Source: Pseudomonadales bacterium
Lineage (GTDB): Bacteria; Pseudomonadota; Gammaproteobacteria; Pseudomonadales; UBA5518
DNA: 64,000 bases
Direction: 5' to 3'
Assembly (NCBI GenBank): GCA_024234165.1
Contig: JACKOP010000003.1
Coordinates: forward strand, 310,001 to 374,000
Shown: piece by piece, positions 23,979 to 33,414 of the stretch
How positions within the stretch are numbered: position 1 is the first letter of the stretch
Layout: each line of letters opens with the position of its first letter
Position numbers and translations under genes: made by a program
The notes under the pieces: model-generated
What the model was told of the DNA's origin: nothing
Seen by the model: the letters and a program-made list of their open reading frames with translations, nothing else
Database searches by the model: none

Positions 23979-24788
23979 ATGCTGCGTCACCCCGATATCG
24001 ACCCGGTTGCCATTTCGCTGGGCCCGCTCGACGTGCACTGGTACGGCCTGATGTACCTGTGTGCATTCGCCACCGCATGGTGGCTGGGGCGGCTGCGCGC
24101 GCGGCGGCCGGGTTCGCCGCTGACCGCAGAGCAGATCGAGGACCTGGTGTTCTGGTGCGCGATCGGGGTGGTGCTGGGCGGACGCCTGGGTTACGCGTTG
24201 TTCTATGGCTTCGATCATCTCGTCGCCGATCCCTGGTGGCTGTTCCGGGTCTGGGAAGGCGGCATGTCGTTCCATGGCGGGCTGCTCGGGGTGATCGTTG
24301 CGCTGTGGTGGCTGGCGCGTCGGGCCGGGCAGCCGCTGGGCGCGCTGTTCGATTTCGTCGCGCCGCTGGTGCCGCTCGGGCTCGGTTTCGGGCGCATCGG
24401 CAACTTCATCGGCCAGGAGTTGTGGGGGCGTCCCAGCGATCTGCCGTGGGCGATGGTGTTTCCGCACGATCCGCTGGGGCTGGCACGTCATCCCTCGCAG
24501 CTCTACCAGGTCATGCTCGAGGGCGTGCTGCTGTTTGCGGTCCTGTGGTGGTACTCCGCGCGTCCGCGTCCGCGGCTGGCGGTGAGCGGGCTGTTCCTGC
24601 TGCTGTACGGCGTCTTCCGCTTCCTGGTCGAGTTCGTGCGCGAGCCGGATCACGGCCTCGGCTTCGTCGCGTTCGACTGGCTGACCCGCGGGCAGTTGCT
24701 GAGCCTGCCGATGGTGGTGGCCGGTCTGGCGATGTTCCTGTGGGCACAGCATCGTGCCCGGCACCCAGACGCCACGGCCGCCGGCTGA
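23979..24788 (+). CDS. lgt: Prolipoprotein diacylglyceryl transferase
   Basis: This 269-residue inner-membrane enzyme transfers diacylglycerol from phosphatidylglycerol to the lipobox Cys of prolipoproteins. Visible hallmarks are HWYGLMY, the GGRLGYALFY segment, MSFHGGLLG with the essential His, and the signature GFGRIGNFIGQELWGRP. About seven membrane helices are apparent. The ATG at 23979 follows a GGGAG; an upstream in-frame ATG at 23916 would add a nonconserved tail. It starts the conserved lgt-thyA-folA run and would process PrsT, among others. Confidence 0.97.
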   Translation: MLRHPDIDPVAISLGPLDVHWYGLMYLCAFATAWWLGRLRARRPGSPLTAEQIEDLVFWCAIGVVLGGRLGYALFYGFDHLVADPWWLFRVWEGGMSFHGGLLGVIVALWWLARRAGQPLGALFDFVAPLVPLGLGFGRIGNFIGQELWGRPSDLPWAMVFPHDPLGLARHPSQLYQVMLEGVLLFAVLWWYSARPRPRLAVSGLFLLLYGVFRFLVEFVREPDHGLGFVAFDWLTRGQLLSLPMVVAGLAMFLWAQHRARHPDATAAG

Positions 24789-24804
24789 GCGGGAGCGCGC
24801 CGCG

Positions 24805-25599
24805 ATGCAGCAGTACCAGCAACTGATGCGCCACATCCTCGCACATGGGCGCCCGCGCCAGGACCGCACCGGCACCGGCACACTCAGCGTGTTCGGCTAC
24901 CAGATGCGCTTCGATCTGGCTGCCGGCTTTCCGTTGCTGACGACCAAGAAGCTGCATCTGCGCTCGATCATCCACGAGCTGCTGTGGTTCCTGCGCGGAG
25001 AAACCAACACCCGCTACCTGAAGGAGAACGGCGTCTCGATCTGGGACGAATGGGCCGACGCGAACGGTGAACTCGGGCCGGTCTACGGTTACCAGTGGCG
25101 CAGTTGGCCGGCTGCCGACGGACGCCACATCGACCAGATCGCACAGGTGCTCGGGCAGATACGTTCCACGCCCGATTCGCGCCGCCTGCTGGTGAGCGCC
25201 TGGAACGTGGCCGATATCGAACGCATGGCGCTCGCACCCTGCCATGCGCTGTTCCAGTTCCACGTGCAGGACGGGCGCCTGTCGTGCCAGCTCTACCAGC
25301 GCAGCGCCGACGTGTTCCTTGGTGTGCCGTTCAATATCGCCTCCTATGCGCTGCTGACGCTGATGGTCGCGCAGGCCTGCGATCTGGCGCCGGGAGACTT
25401 CGTCCATACATTCGGTGATGCGCATCTTTACAGCAATCATCTGGAGCAGGCGCGCCTGCAGCTCGGGCGCGAGCCGTTGCCGCTGCCGCAGATGGTGCTC
25501 GATCCGGGCGTGCGCGACCTGTTCGGGTTCCGCTTCGAGCACTTCGAGCTGCGTGGCTACCGGAGCCATCCGCATATCGCGGCACCGGTCGCAGTATGA
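24805..25599 (+). CDS. thyA: Thymidylate synthase
   Basis: This 264-residue enzyme, the same length as E. coli ThyA, methylates dUMP to dTMP with methylene-tetrahydrofolate. The catalytic nucleophile is Cys146 in LAPCHALFQFHV. RQDRTGTGTLSVFG near the start, the RRLLVSAWN arginines and the QRSADVFLGVPFNIASYALL dUMP site are all present. It lies 16 bp after lgt and overlaps folA by ATGA, so the dihydrofolate made here is recycled by a co-translated reductase. Confidence 0.98.
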   Translation: MQQYQQLMRHILAHGRPRQDRTGTGTLSVFGYQMRFDLAAGFPLLTTKKLHLRSIIHELLWFLRGETNTRYLKENGVSIWDEWADANGELGPVYGYQWRSWPAADGRHIDQIAQVLGQIRSTPDSRRLLVSAWNVADIERMALAPCHALFQFHVQDGRLSCQLYQRSADVFLGVPFNIASYALLTLMVAQACDLAPGDFVHTFGDAHLYSNHLEQARLQLGREPLPLPQMVLDPGVRDLFGFRFEHFELRGYRSHPHIAAPVAV

Positions 25600-26135
25600 A
25601 GCTGGTGCTGGTCGTCGCGATGGCGCGCAACCGGGTCATCGGGCGCGACAACGCGCTGCCGTGGTATCTGCCCGAAGACCTGCGCCGTTTTCGTGCGCTC
25701 ACGCTCGGCAAGCCGGTCGTGATGGGTCGGCGCACCTTCGAATCGATCGGACGCCCGCTGCCAGGGCGAAGCAATATCGTGATCAGTGGCCAGGCCGAAC
25801 CCCGCTTTCCCGACGGCGTGCTGCATGCGCGCAGCGTTCCCGACGCGCTGCGGCTCGCGCAGGGAATCGCCGCACGCGACGGGGTGGACGAGTGCATGGT
25901 GATCGGTGGTGCGGAGATCTATCGCCAGTGCCTGCCGCTCGCCGAGCGCATCCACCTCACGCTGATCGAGCGCGAGGTCGATGGCGACGTGCTGTTTCCT
26001 TCCCATGCGGCCGACGACTGGCGTGAGGTGGCGCGGGAGGAGTGCGCGAGCGCGTCGGATCCGGAGCTGCATTTCGCGTTCCTGACCCTCGAACGCATCG
26101 GTGCGGCTTCTGCCGGGGTACGAAACACGGTGTAA
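25596..26135 (+). CDS. folA: Dihydrofolate reductase
   Basis: This 179-residue enzyme reduces dihydrofolate with NADPH, regenerating the cofactor used by ThyA. It shows AMARNRVIGRDNALPWYLPE, the catalytic acid (Asp28 in LPEDLRRF), KPVVMGRRTFESIGRPLPGR for NADPH binding, and VIGGAEIYRQCLPLAERIHL. It overlaps the thyA stop by four bases. The C-terminal tail (GAASAGVRNTV) goes slightly beyond the usual end. Confidence 0.97.
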   Translation: MKLVLVVAMARNRVIGRDNALPWYLPEDLRRFRALTLGKPVVMGRRTFESIGRPLPGRSNIVISGQAEPRFPDGVLHARSVPDALRLAQGIAARDGVDECMVIGGAEIYRQCLPLAERIHLTLIEREVDGDVLFPSHAADDWREVAREECASASDPELHFAFLTLERIGAASAGVRNTV

Positions 26136-26181
26136 TACGCCGGCGCAGCAGAGGCATCACAGCAGTGCGGGGAAGCATTCG

Positions 26182-26967
26182 ATGATCCGGATCGCGAGCA
26201 CACGACGGACCTTGCGTGCTGCCTGCGTGCTGGCGGGGCTGCTCGTCAGTACGTCGTTGCCGGCGCAACGGCTCGACGATGTACTGGATGCAAGCAAGAA
26301 GGCGACTGCCGACGCGCAGCAGTCGCAGCAGCGCATCGACGCCCTGGCCGATGAGTCGCGCGCCCTGCTCGAGGAGTACCGGGCGCTGAATCGCCAGATC
26401 GAAGGCCTCGACGTCTACAACGAGCGCCTCGAGCGGCAGATCGCGGCGCAGGAGCAGCGCATCGCTGTGATCGACGCTTCCTTTGGCGACGCCACGGTAC
26501 TGGCGCGCCAGATGCTCCCGCTGCTGATCCGCATGATCGATTCGCTGCAGGACTTCGTCGCACTCGACCGGCCGTTCCATCTGCAGGAGCGCAATCAGCG
26601 CGTTGCGTCGCTGCGCCGCAACATGGATCGTGCCGATATCACGCTCGCCGAGAAATTTCGTGAGGTGATCGATGCCTACCAGATCGAGATCGACTTCGGC
26701 CGCAAGATCGACACCTACCGCGACACGATCACGATCGGCGGCGAGCAGCGCGAAGTCGATGTCCTGCGTGTCGGACGCATCGCACTGCTTTATCGCACCG
26801 CGGACGGCGGCAGCTGCGGCGTGTGGAATCCGCTCACGAAGGCGTGGGAGCCGCTCGCGGGCGGTGATTTCGACTTGGCGATCCGTGACGGCATCCGCAT
26901 GGCGAACCGGCAGGCGGCGCTCGAGCTGCTGTGGTTGCCGGTCCCGGCGCCGGAGGTTGCGCCATGA
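26182..26967 (+). CDS. DUF3450 periplasmic coiled-coil protein of a TonB2-type system
   Basis: This 261-residue secreted protein has a signal peptide (LRAACVLAGLLVSTSLPA) and a long coiled coil (residues 28-105), followed by FHLQERNQRVASLRRNMDRA and a DFGRKIDTYRDTI region typical of DUF3450. These proteins are almost always encoded before TtpC/ExbB-like proteins in TonB2 clusters, as here, and presumably bridge the inner-membrane motor to the outer membrane. Its stop overlaps the next start (ATGA). Start chosen at the ATG after GGGGA. Confidence 0.88.
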   Translation: MIRIASTRRTLRAACVLAGLLVSTSLPAQRLDDVLDASKKATADAQQSQQRIDALADESRALLEEYRALNRQIEGLDVYNERLERQIAAQEQRIAVIDASFGDATVLARQMLPLLIRMIDSLQDFVALDRPFHLQERNQRVASLRRNMDRADITLAEKFREVIDAYQIEIDFGRKIDTYRDTITIGGEQREVDVLRVGRIALLYRTADGGSCGVWNPLTKAWEPLAGGDFDLAIRDGIRMANRQAALELLWLPVPAPEVAP

Positions 26968-28355
26968 AGCGCAGGTACCGGATGGTCGTGGCCGCAATCG
27001 CGTGCAGCGTGTTTGCTGGCGTACTGCACGCCGAGGACGCCTCGCCGCGTTCGATCACGGAACTCTTGACGCTGGTGCGCCAGGGGCAGGCCGAGGATGC
27101 GCTCGAGGCGCGCGAACGCGAAGCGCGTTTCCTGGCCGATCGCGATGCGCAGCAGCAGGAACTGGCGCGGGTGCGCACCGAGCTTGCCGCGCGGCAGAAG
27201 CGTTCGGCCGAGCTCGAGAAACGCTTCGACGCCAACGAGACCCGCATCGCGGATGCACGACAACGCCTGAGCGAGAAGCTGGGTTCGCTCACCGAACTGC
27301 TGGGACACCTGACTGCGGCTGCCGGTGAGGCGCGCGACGGCTTCGGCAGCTCGCTGAGCGCCGTCGAACTGGGTGCCGCGCGCGTCGAGCATACCGTGGC
27401 GCTGATCGAGCGTGCCGGCAGCGGCGTCGAACTGCCAACGATGTCCGACCTGGAGAACTTCTGGTACGAGCTGCAGCGCGAAATGGCCGCCGGTGGCGAG
27501 GTGCACGCGTTCGAGGCGAGTGTGGTGCGCCCCGACGGCAGTCGGTCGCAGACGCCGGTGGTGCGCGTCGGCGTGTTCAACATCGTCTCCGCAGCCGGTG
27601 ATTACCTGCAGTACGACGTCGCCTCGGGTGCGCTCTCGCAACTGGCGCGCCAACCGCAGCAGCGCTTGGTTGCGGCTGCTGCAGAGCTTGCCCGCTCCAC
27701 GCAAGGCCTGCACGGCTTCGGGCTCGATCCGAGCGGACCCTCCGGCGGCGGCTTCCTGGCGGCGCTGACGGCGGCGCCGTCCTTCAGCGAGCGCGTGCAG
27801 CAGGGCGGCCTGATCGGCTACCTGATCATGGCGCTCGGTGCGTGCGCCGCTGTACTCGCGTCCTACCGCTATGCGGTGCTGCTGCGCATGCGCCAGCGCG
27901 TTGGCGCACAGCTTGGCAGCGCGCGCGCGAACCCCGACAACCCGCTGGGCCGGGTGCTGGCGGTGCACGAGGCGAACCCGACGATGGACGCCGAGACGCT
28001 CGAACTGAAGTTGAGCGAGGCGGTGATCCGCGAGCTGCCGGCGATCGAGCGCGGGTTGTCGCTGCTGCGCATCATCGCGACCGTGGCGCCGCTGCTCGGG
28101 CTGCTCGGCACCGTGACCGGGATGATCATGACCTTCCAGTCGATCACGATCTTCGGTGCCGGTGACCCGAAGGCGATGGCCGGCGGCATTTCGCAGGCGC
28201 TGGTCACGACGGTGCAGGGCCTGTGCGTGGCGATTCCGGTCGTGTTCGTGCACGCACTGCTCGCCAGCCGCGTGCGTCGCATCACGCAGATCCTCGAAGA
28301 AGAGACGACCGGCCTGCTCGCGGAGCACACCGGCCATGTCCGTGGAGAGCCGTGA
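26964..28355 (+). CDS. TtpC-like MotA/TolQ/ExbB proton-channel protein with periplasmic coiled coil
   Basis: This 463-residue protein has an N-terminal signal or anchor helix (MVVAAIACSVFAGVLHA), a periplasmic coiled coil (about 35-120) and a beta-rich middle. The C-terminal MotA/TolQ/ExbB domain (from about 280) has three membrane helices, including ATVAPLLGLLGTVTGMIMTF and VTTVQGLCVAIPVVFVHALL. The architecture is that of TtpC, which couples the proton-motive force to TonB2-dependent uptake in Vibrio. It is longer than ordinary ExbB because of the periplasmic part. It ends in a TGATG junction with the next gene. Confidence 0.88.
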   Translation: MKRRYRMVVAAIACSVFAGVLHAEDASPRSITELLTLVRQGQAEDALEAREREARFLADRDAQQQELARVRTELAARQKRSAELEKRFDANETRIADARQRLSEKLGSLTELLGHLTAAAGEARDGFGSSLSAVELGAARVEHTVALIERAGSGVELPTMSDLENFWYELQREMAAGGEVHAFEASVVRPDGSRSQTPVVRVGVFNIVSAAGDYLQYDVASGALSQLARQPQQRLVAAAAELARSTQGLHGFGLDPSGPSGGGFLAALTAAPSFSERVQQGGLIGYLIMALGACAAVLASYRYAVLLRMRQRVGAQLGSARANPDNPLGRVLAVHEANPTMDAETLELKLSEAVIRELPAIERGLSLLRIIATVAPLLGLLGTVTGMIMTFQSITIFGAGDPKAMAGGISQALVTTVQGLCVAIPVVFVHALLASRVRRITQILEEETTGLLAEHTGHVRGEP

Positions 28356-28879
28356 TGGAAACGGTGGCGTTCGCACTGCGTGAACTGCAGGCCTTCCTGC
28401 ACGCGGGCGGGACGGTGCTGTATGCGGTGACGGCACTCAGCTTCCTGATGTGGGCGTTGGTCTTCGATCGGCTGTGGTATCTGCGCATCGTGCTGCCGCA
28501 CGACGTGGCCGCAACCGTTGCCGTGTGGGAAGCACGCAACGAGCGCCGTTCCTGGCATGCGCGCCAGGTGCGGCGTGCACTGCTGGCACGGCTCGATGCG
28601 CGCGTGCAACGCAATCTCGCGCTGATTCGTGCCTGCGTCGCGCTGTGTCCGCTGCTCGGCTTGCTCGGCACCGTCACCGGCATGCTGCTGGTGTTCGAGG
28701 CGCTTTCGCTCGGTGCTGGTGATACGCACGCACTGGCCGACGGTGTCGCACGTGCGACCATACCGACCATGGCCGGCATGGTCGCGGCGATTTCCGGCGT
28801 GCTGGCCAGCGCCTGGGTGGCACGTCTGGCGCGGCGCGAGCTCGCGCTCGCCGAAGACCGCCTCACGGCAGACCACTGA
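28355..28879 (+). CDS. exbB: ExbB-like proton-channel subunit
   Basis: This 174-residue protein is a compact MotA/TolQ/ExbB subunit with three membrane helices: VLYAVTALSFLMWALVFDRL, CPLLGLLGTVTGMLLVFEAL and TIPTMAGMVAAISGVLASAW. It is the second ExbB-type protein in the operon, as expected for the ExbB2 of TonB2-type systems. The helix-2 motif GLLGTVTGM is identical to that of the preceding TtpC-like protein. It starts within the stop of that gene (TGATG). Confidence 0.9.
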   Translation: METVAFALRELQAFLHAGGTVLYAVTALSFLMWALVFDRLWYLRIVLPHDVAATVAVWEARNERRSWHARQVRRALLARLDARVQRNLALIRACVALCPLLGLLGTVTGMLLVFEALSLGAGDTHALADGVARATIPTMAGMVAAISGVLASAWVARLARRELALAEDRLTADH

Positions 28880-28888
28880 GTCGCAAGC

Positions 28889-29302
28889 ATGCGTCGGCTG
28901 CGTGTCTTCGCCACGGCCAGTCCTTCACCGCAGGGGGCGATCGACTACACGCCGCTGCTCGACGTGGTGTTCATCCTGCTGATCTTTTTCATCGTCACCG
29001 CATCGTTCGTCGCCGATACCGGGATCGAGGTCGAACGCCCGCACGCCGCGACCGCCGAAACCGAACGCAGCGTACAGATCCTGGTCGCGATATCCGCCGG
29101 GAACCGCATCTGGATCGCGGGGCGGGAGGTCGATATGCACCGGTTGCGGCTGCGTATCGAGGCGCTGCGTGCAGAGCATCCGCACGCAGCGCTGCTGGTG
29201 CAGGCCGATGCGCGCTCGAGCGCCAGCGCGCTGGTGCGCGTGCTCGAGGCCGCGCGTGCGGCCGGCATCGCCGACGCTGCACTCTCGGTGCAGCGCAAGT
29301 GA
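28889..29302 (+). CDS. exbD: ExbD-like energy-transducing protein
   Basis: This 137-residue protein has a short cytoplasmic end, one membrane helix (DVVFILLIFFIVTASFVA) with the essential Asp in PLLDVVF, and a periplasmic domain with VQILVAISAGNRIWIAGREV and ALLVQADARSSASALVRVLE. ExbD forms the rotor or stator core with ExbB and passes proton energy to TonB. The stop overlaps the tonB start (TGATG). Confidence 0.92.
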   Translation: MRRLRVFATASPSPQGAIDYTPLLDVVFILLIFFIVTASFVADTGIEVERPHAATAETERSVQILVAISAGNRIWIAGREVDMHRLRLRIEALRAEHPHAALLVQADARSSASALVRVLEAARAAGIADAALSVQRK

Positions 29303-29916
29303 TGAGCATGCGCGCTCTGGGCCCGCTGTTCGCCGTGCTGATGGGAGCAGCCGTCACGCTGGCGTTGCTGTTCACGATGCAGGCGTTGATCGGCACCGCT
29401 GCACCCGGTGTCGATGCCGGTGCGCGTGTGCGGATTGCGGATCTCACGCTGCGCGGGCAACACCGCGACGCGCTGCCCGAACCCGGTCGGCCGCAGCGCC
29501 TTCCCGATCCCGCGCGACCGCCGCGGGTGGATCTCCCGATGGTCGGTGGATTCGGTGCCAGCGCGCCTGTCGCGCTCGACGGCCGTGCTGGCGCGGCGCC
29601 CGGGTTGCACAGCGGCGCCGTGGTGGCTGCCGTACCCGCTGACGCCGACTACCTGCCGATCGTCAAGGTCGCGGCGGTATACCCGCGCCGTGCCCAGGCG
29701 CGCGGGATCAGCGGTCACTGCACCGTCGAATACACGGTTACCGCAAGTGGCGCGACGCGGGATCCGGTCGTGATCGACTGCCAGCCGCCCGGTGTGTTCG
29801 AGGAGGCTTCGTTGCGTGCCGCGCTGAAGTTCAAGTACCGCCCGCGCGTGGTCGACGGCCGGCCGGTGGAGGTGAGCGGCGTGCGCAATCAGTTCGTTTT
29901 CGAGCTCGACCCATGA
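29302..29916 (+). CDS. tonB: TonB-family protein (TonB2 type)
   Basis: This 204-residue protein has one N-terminal helix (PLFAVLMGAAVTLALLFTMQ), a short Pro-rich linker (residues 50-80) and a C-terminal TonB domain from about residue 115: VYPRRAQARGISGHCTVEYT, EEASLRAALKFKYRPRVV. It is shorter than TonB1 of E. coli, matching TonB2 proteins that need a TtpC partner. The receptor at 35307-37436 is a candidate client. A GTG at 29299 in the same frame is an alternative start. Confidence 0.9.
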   Translation: MSMRALGPLFAVLMGAAVTLALLFTMQALIGTAAPGVDAGARVRIADLTLRGQHRDALPEPGRPQRLPDPARPPRVDLPMVGGFGASAPVALDGRAGAAPGLHSGAVVAAVPADADYLPIVKVAAVYPRRAQARGISGHCTVEYTVTASGATRDPVVIDCQPPGVFEEASLRAALKFKYRPRVVDGRPVEVSGVRNQFVFELDP

Positions 29917-31247
29917 AGCCGGCTTGCTGCAGCGGCGCGCGGCAGCGCTGGGTCCTGGTGGCGCTGCTCGTCGCCGCTTCGATGCCTTGCGACGTGGGTT
30001 GGGTGTACGCCCAGGCGGGCAGGCCGCTGCAGCCGCGCCACACGCGCACGGACACCCTGACGTTGCGCCATGATGTGTTGACTCGCCTCACGGCAGCGCA
30101 GCGCGTGGCAGACACGGGCGGACTCGACGAGGCCGAACGCCTGCTCGCCGCGCTCGAACGAGATTATCCGGCCAGTTCGGGCGCACGCGCGCTGAACGGC
30201 TACGAACTGGCCAACGTGTATAACTTCCGCGCCTGGATCCGGTACACGAAAAAGGATTTTCCGGCCGCGATCCGCGCCTGGGAGCAGGTGCTCGCGCAGC
30301 CCGGCCTGCCCGAGCCGATGGAGGAGAGCACACGTTACAGTCTGGCGCAGCTCTATCTGGCGAGTTCCGACTGGAAGCGCGCCGCGGCGATGCTCGATGC
30401 GTGGTTCCGGCTTGCCGACGATCCTGCCCCCGAGGCCTACATACTGCTTGCGCAGGCGCGCTACCAGCTCGGGCAGCACGATGCAGCCCTGCAAGGCATC
30501 GGACGTGCGCTCGCCGAGGCGCGTTCGCGTGGGCAGCCGCCGCGCGAGAACTGGTACCTGCTGCAACGCATGGCGAGTTTCGCCAAGGGAGATCTGGCCG
30601 CGACGGCCGCCACGCTCGAAGAGCTGGCCGGACGCTGGCCGCGCAAGGATTATTTCGTGCAGTTGGCGGGCATCTTCGGCGAGCTGGGTGAGCCCGTGCG
30701 TCGACTTGCCGCGCTGGAGACCGCGTATCGCAGCGGTTGGCTGACGGCGGAGCGTGAGCTGCTGAATCTGGTGTATCTGTACCTCGACAACGGGACGCCG
30801 ATGCGTGCGGCACACGTGCTCGAGCGCGGTATGCAGCAGGGGCAGGTCGAAGCGGATGCGCGCAACCTCGAACTGCTCGGCGCTGCGCTGCGCGAGGCGC
30901 GCGAGAACCGGCGTGCGGTCGAGGTGCTGACGCGTGCCGCCACGCTGGCGAACGACGCGCAGGCGTGGCTGCGCGTCGCCAGCCTGGAGCTCGAGGAGAA
31001 CGCGAACGAGGACGCTGTCGCCGCGGCACACAGGGCGCTCGACCTGGGTGGTGGCAGCAGGCCGGACAGCGTGCAGATCGTGCTCGGCATGGCGCTCTAC
31101 AACCTCGGGCGCTACGTCGATGCGCGCAGCGCGTTCAACGAGGCGGCCCGCGACCGGCGCTCGCGCCAGTCGGCAGAGCAGTGGTTGCGGTTCCTGGACA
31201 CCGAGATCACGCGCGCCGACCGGCTCGCGCGCGATTTCGATCATTGA
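29913..31247 (+). CDS. TPR protein ending the TonB2-type operon
   Basis: This 444-residue secreted protein has a signal peptide (LVALLVAASMPCDVGWVYAQ) and tetratricopeptide-like helical repeats, e.g. ASSGARALNGYELANVYNFR and SVQIVLGMALYNLGRYVDAR. TPR proteins with this length regularly follow tonB2 and are thought to help contact the outer membrane. The start overlaps the tonB stop. REP cluster 3 follows the TGA. Confidence 0.85.
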   Translation: MKPACCSGARQRWVLVALLVAASMPCDVGWVYAQAGRPLQPRHTRTDTLTLRHDVLTRLTAAQRVADTGGLDEAERLLAALERDYPASSGARALNGYELANVYNFRAWIRYTKKDFPAAIRAWEQVLAQPGLPEPMEESTRYSLAQLYLASSDWKRAAAMLDAWFRLADDPAPEAYILLAQARYQLGQHDAALQGIGRALAEARSRGQPPRENWYLLQRMASFAKGDLAATAATLEELAGRWPRKDYFVQLAGIFGELGEPVRRLAALETAYRSGWLTAERELLNLVYLYLDNGTPMRAAHVLERGMQQGQVEADARNLELLGAALREARENRRAVEVLTRAATLANDAQAWLRVASLELEENANEDAVAAAHRALDLGGGSRPDSVQIVLGMALYNLGRYVDARSAFNEAARDRRSRQSAEQWLRFLDTEITRADRLARDFDH

Positions 31248-31261
31248 AGCCGCCATCCACC

Positions 31262-31484
31262 CGTAGGTCGGCATTCATGCCGACGGGCAAATGTCGGGTT
31301 GAAACCCGACCTACGGCGGTTGGCACCGCGCCCGTGGGTCGGCATTCATGCCGACGGGCAAATGTCGGGTTGAAACCCGACCTACGTCGGTTGGCACCGC
31401 GCCCGTGGGTCGGCATTCATGCCGACGGGAATATCGACACGGGGATGCCGATACCGGAAATGTCGGGTTGAAACCCGACCTACA
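31262..31484. repeat. REP-type palindrome cluster 3 (six palindromes)
   Basis: GTCGGCATTCATGCCGAC at 31267, 31338 and 31409 alternates with GTCGGGTTGAAACCCGAC at 31293, 31364 and 31462. The first two pairs are near-identical 71-bp units with the spacer GGTTGGCACCGCGCCCGTGG. The last palindrome's flank (CTAC on the plus strand) supplies the TAG stop of ilvD. Confidence 0.95.
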
Positions 31485-33330
31485 TTGGCGGGATCTTCGA
31501 GACGTCGCGCACCGCGCCGCGGTCGGCGCTGGTGCACAGCATCGCGTAGGCGCGCAGTGCCACCGACACCTGCCGTGGGCGTGGCTGCGCCGGCTTCCAC
31601 GCAGTCGACCCCCGCGCTTCCATCGCGCTGCGCCGGCGTGCCAGCTCGGCGTCATCGAGCAACACGTCGATGCGACGCCCCGGAATGTCGATGCGGATGC
31701 GGTCGCCGTTCTCCACCAGCGCGATCTCCCCGCCGCTCGCCGCTTCCGGCGAAACGTGTCCGATCGACAGGCCGGACGTGCCGCCGGAGAAGCGCCCGTC
31801 GGTCAGCAGCGCGCAGGCCTGCCCCAGGCCGCGCGACTTGATGTAGCTGGTGGGGTAGAGCATTTCCTGCATGCCCGGACCTCCGCGCGGACCCTCGTAG
31901 CGCACGATCACCACGTCGCCGGCCTGCACCGAACCGTTCAGGATGTGTTCGACCGCTTCGTCCTGGCTCTCGCAGACATGTGCAGGACCCTCGAACACCC
32001 AGATCGATTCATCCACGCCAGCGGTCTTCACCACGCAGCCGTCGCGCGCGATGTTGCCGTAGAGCACTGCAAGGCCGCCCTCGCTCGCGTAGGCGTGTGC
32101 CGCATCGCGGATGCAGCCCTCGGCGCGGTCCAGATCGAGGTCTAGCCAGCGCGTGGCCTGGCTGAACGCGCGCTGCGTCGGGATTCCCGCCGGTCCGGCA
32201 CGGAAGAACTCGTGCACGCCGGCTGCGTCGTTGCACATCACGTCCCAGCGAGCGAGCGCGTCGGCGAGCGTGGCACTGTGCACGGTCGGCACATCGGTCT
32301 GGAGCAGGCCGGCGCGGTCGAGCTCACCGAGAATCGCCATGATGCCGCCGGCGCGGTGCACGTCCTCGACGTGGTACTTCGGCGTGCTGGGTGCCACCTT
32401 GCAGAGCTGCGGCACGCGGCGCGACAGGCGGTCGATGTCGGCCATCGTGAAGTCGACACCCGCCTCCACGGCTGCAGCCAGCAGGTGCAGGATCGTGTTC
32501 GTCGACCCGCCCATCGCGATGTCGAGCGTCATCGCATTCTCGAACGCGGCACGGCTTGCGATCGCGCGCGGCAGCACCGATGCGTCGTCGTTCTCGTAAT
32601 GGCGTCGTGCCAGCTCGAGCGCGAGCCTGCCTGCCTCGAGGAACAGGCGTTCACGGTCCGCGTGGGTGGCAACCACGGTGCCGTTGCCCGGCAGCGACAG
32701 CCCGAGCGCCTCGGTCAGGCAGTTCATCGAGTTGGCGGTGAACATGCCGGAGCATGAGCCGCAGGTCGGGCAGGCCGAACGTTCGTATTCGACGACGGTC
32801 GCGTCGTCTGCGCCCGCGTCGGCCGCGATCACCATCGCGTCGATCAGGTCGAGCCGGTGTTCGGACAGCCTGGTCTTGCCGGCTTCCATCGGGCCGCCGG
32901 AGACGAACACGGCCGGAATGTTCAGGCGCAGCGCCGCCATCAGCATCCCGGGCGTGATCTTGTCGCAGTTCGAAATGCATACCAGCGCGTCGGCACAGTG
33001 CGCGTTGACCATGTACTCGACCGAATCCGCGATCAGGTCGCGCGACGGCAGGCTGTAGAGCATGCCGTCGTGCCCCATCGCGATGCCGTCGTCGATCGCG
33101 ATCGTGTCGAACTCCTTCGCCACGCCGCCGGCACGCTCGATCTCGCGCGCGACGAGTTGACCCATGTCCTTCAGGTGCACGTGTCCGGGGACGAACTGGG
33201 TGAACGAGTTGGCGACCGCGATGATCGGCTTCCTGAAGTCCTCGTCCTTCATGCCGGTGGCGCGCCACAGCGCGCGGGCCCCGGCCATGTTGCGGCCTTC
33301 GGTGGTGGTGCGGGAGCGGTATCTGGGCAT
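31480..33330 (-). CDS. ilvD: Dihydroxy-acid dehydratase
   Basis: This enzyme dehydrates dihydroxy-acids to the 2-keto acids that precede valine, isoleucine and leucine. From the ATG at 33330 it has 616 residues, the same as E. coli IlvD. The N-terminal MPRYRSRTTTEGRNMAGARA, the Fe-S Cys motifs ISNCDKITPGM and CPTCGSCSGMFTANSMN, and LLTDGRFSGGTSGLSIGHVS are all present. Extending upstream would translate REP repeats and is not credible. The TAG stop comes from REP flanking sequence. IlvE at 45800 completes the pathway's last step. Confidence 0.97.
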   Translation of the reverse strand: MPRYRSRTTTEGRNMAGARALWRATGMKDEDFRKPIIAVANSFTQFVPGHVHLKDMGQLVAREIERAGGVAKEFDTIAIDDGIAMGHDGMLYSLPSRDLIADSVEYMVNAHCADALVCISNCDKITPGMLMAALRLNIPAVFVSGGPMEAGKTRLSEHRLDLIDAMVIAADAGADDATVVEYERSACPTCGSCSGMFTANSMNCLTEALGLSLPGNGTVVATHADRERLFLEAGRLALELARRHYENDDASVLPRAIASRAAFENAMTLDIAMGGSTNTILHLLAAAVEAGVDFTMADIDRLSRRVPQLCKVAPSTPKYHVEDVHRAGGIMAILGELDRAGLLQTDVPTVHSATLADALARWDVMCNDAAGVHEFFRAGPAGIPTQRAFSQATRWLDLDLDRAEGCIRDAAHAYASEGGLAVLYGNIARDGCVVKTAGVDESIWVFEGPAHVCESQDEAVEHILNGSVQAGDVVIVRYEGPRGGPGMQEMLYPTSYIKSRGLGQACALLTDGRFSGGTSGLSIGHVSPEAASGGEIALVENGDRIRIDIPGRRIDVLLDDAELARRRSAMEARGSTAWKPAQPRPRQVSVALRAYAMLCTSADRGAVRDVSKIPPM

Positions 33331-33414
33331 GATCGGGCTTCTCGTGCAGGCGGATGCTGAGGCGCGCATTCTATGCGCTCGCTGCCCGATCTCCCACCCG
33401 CGCCCGGCGTGCTG

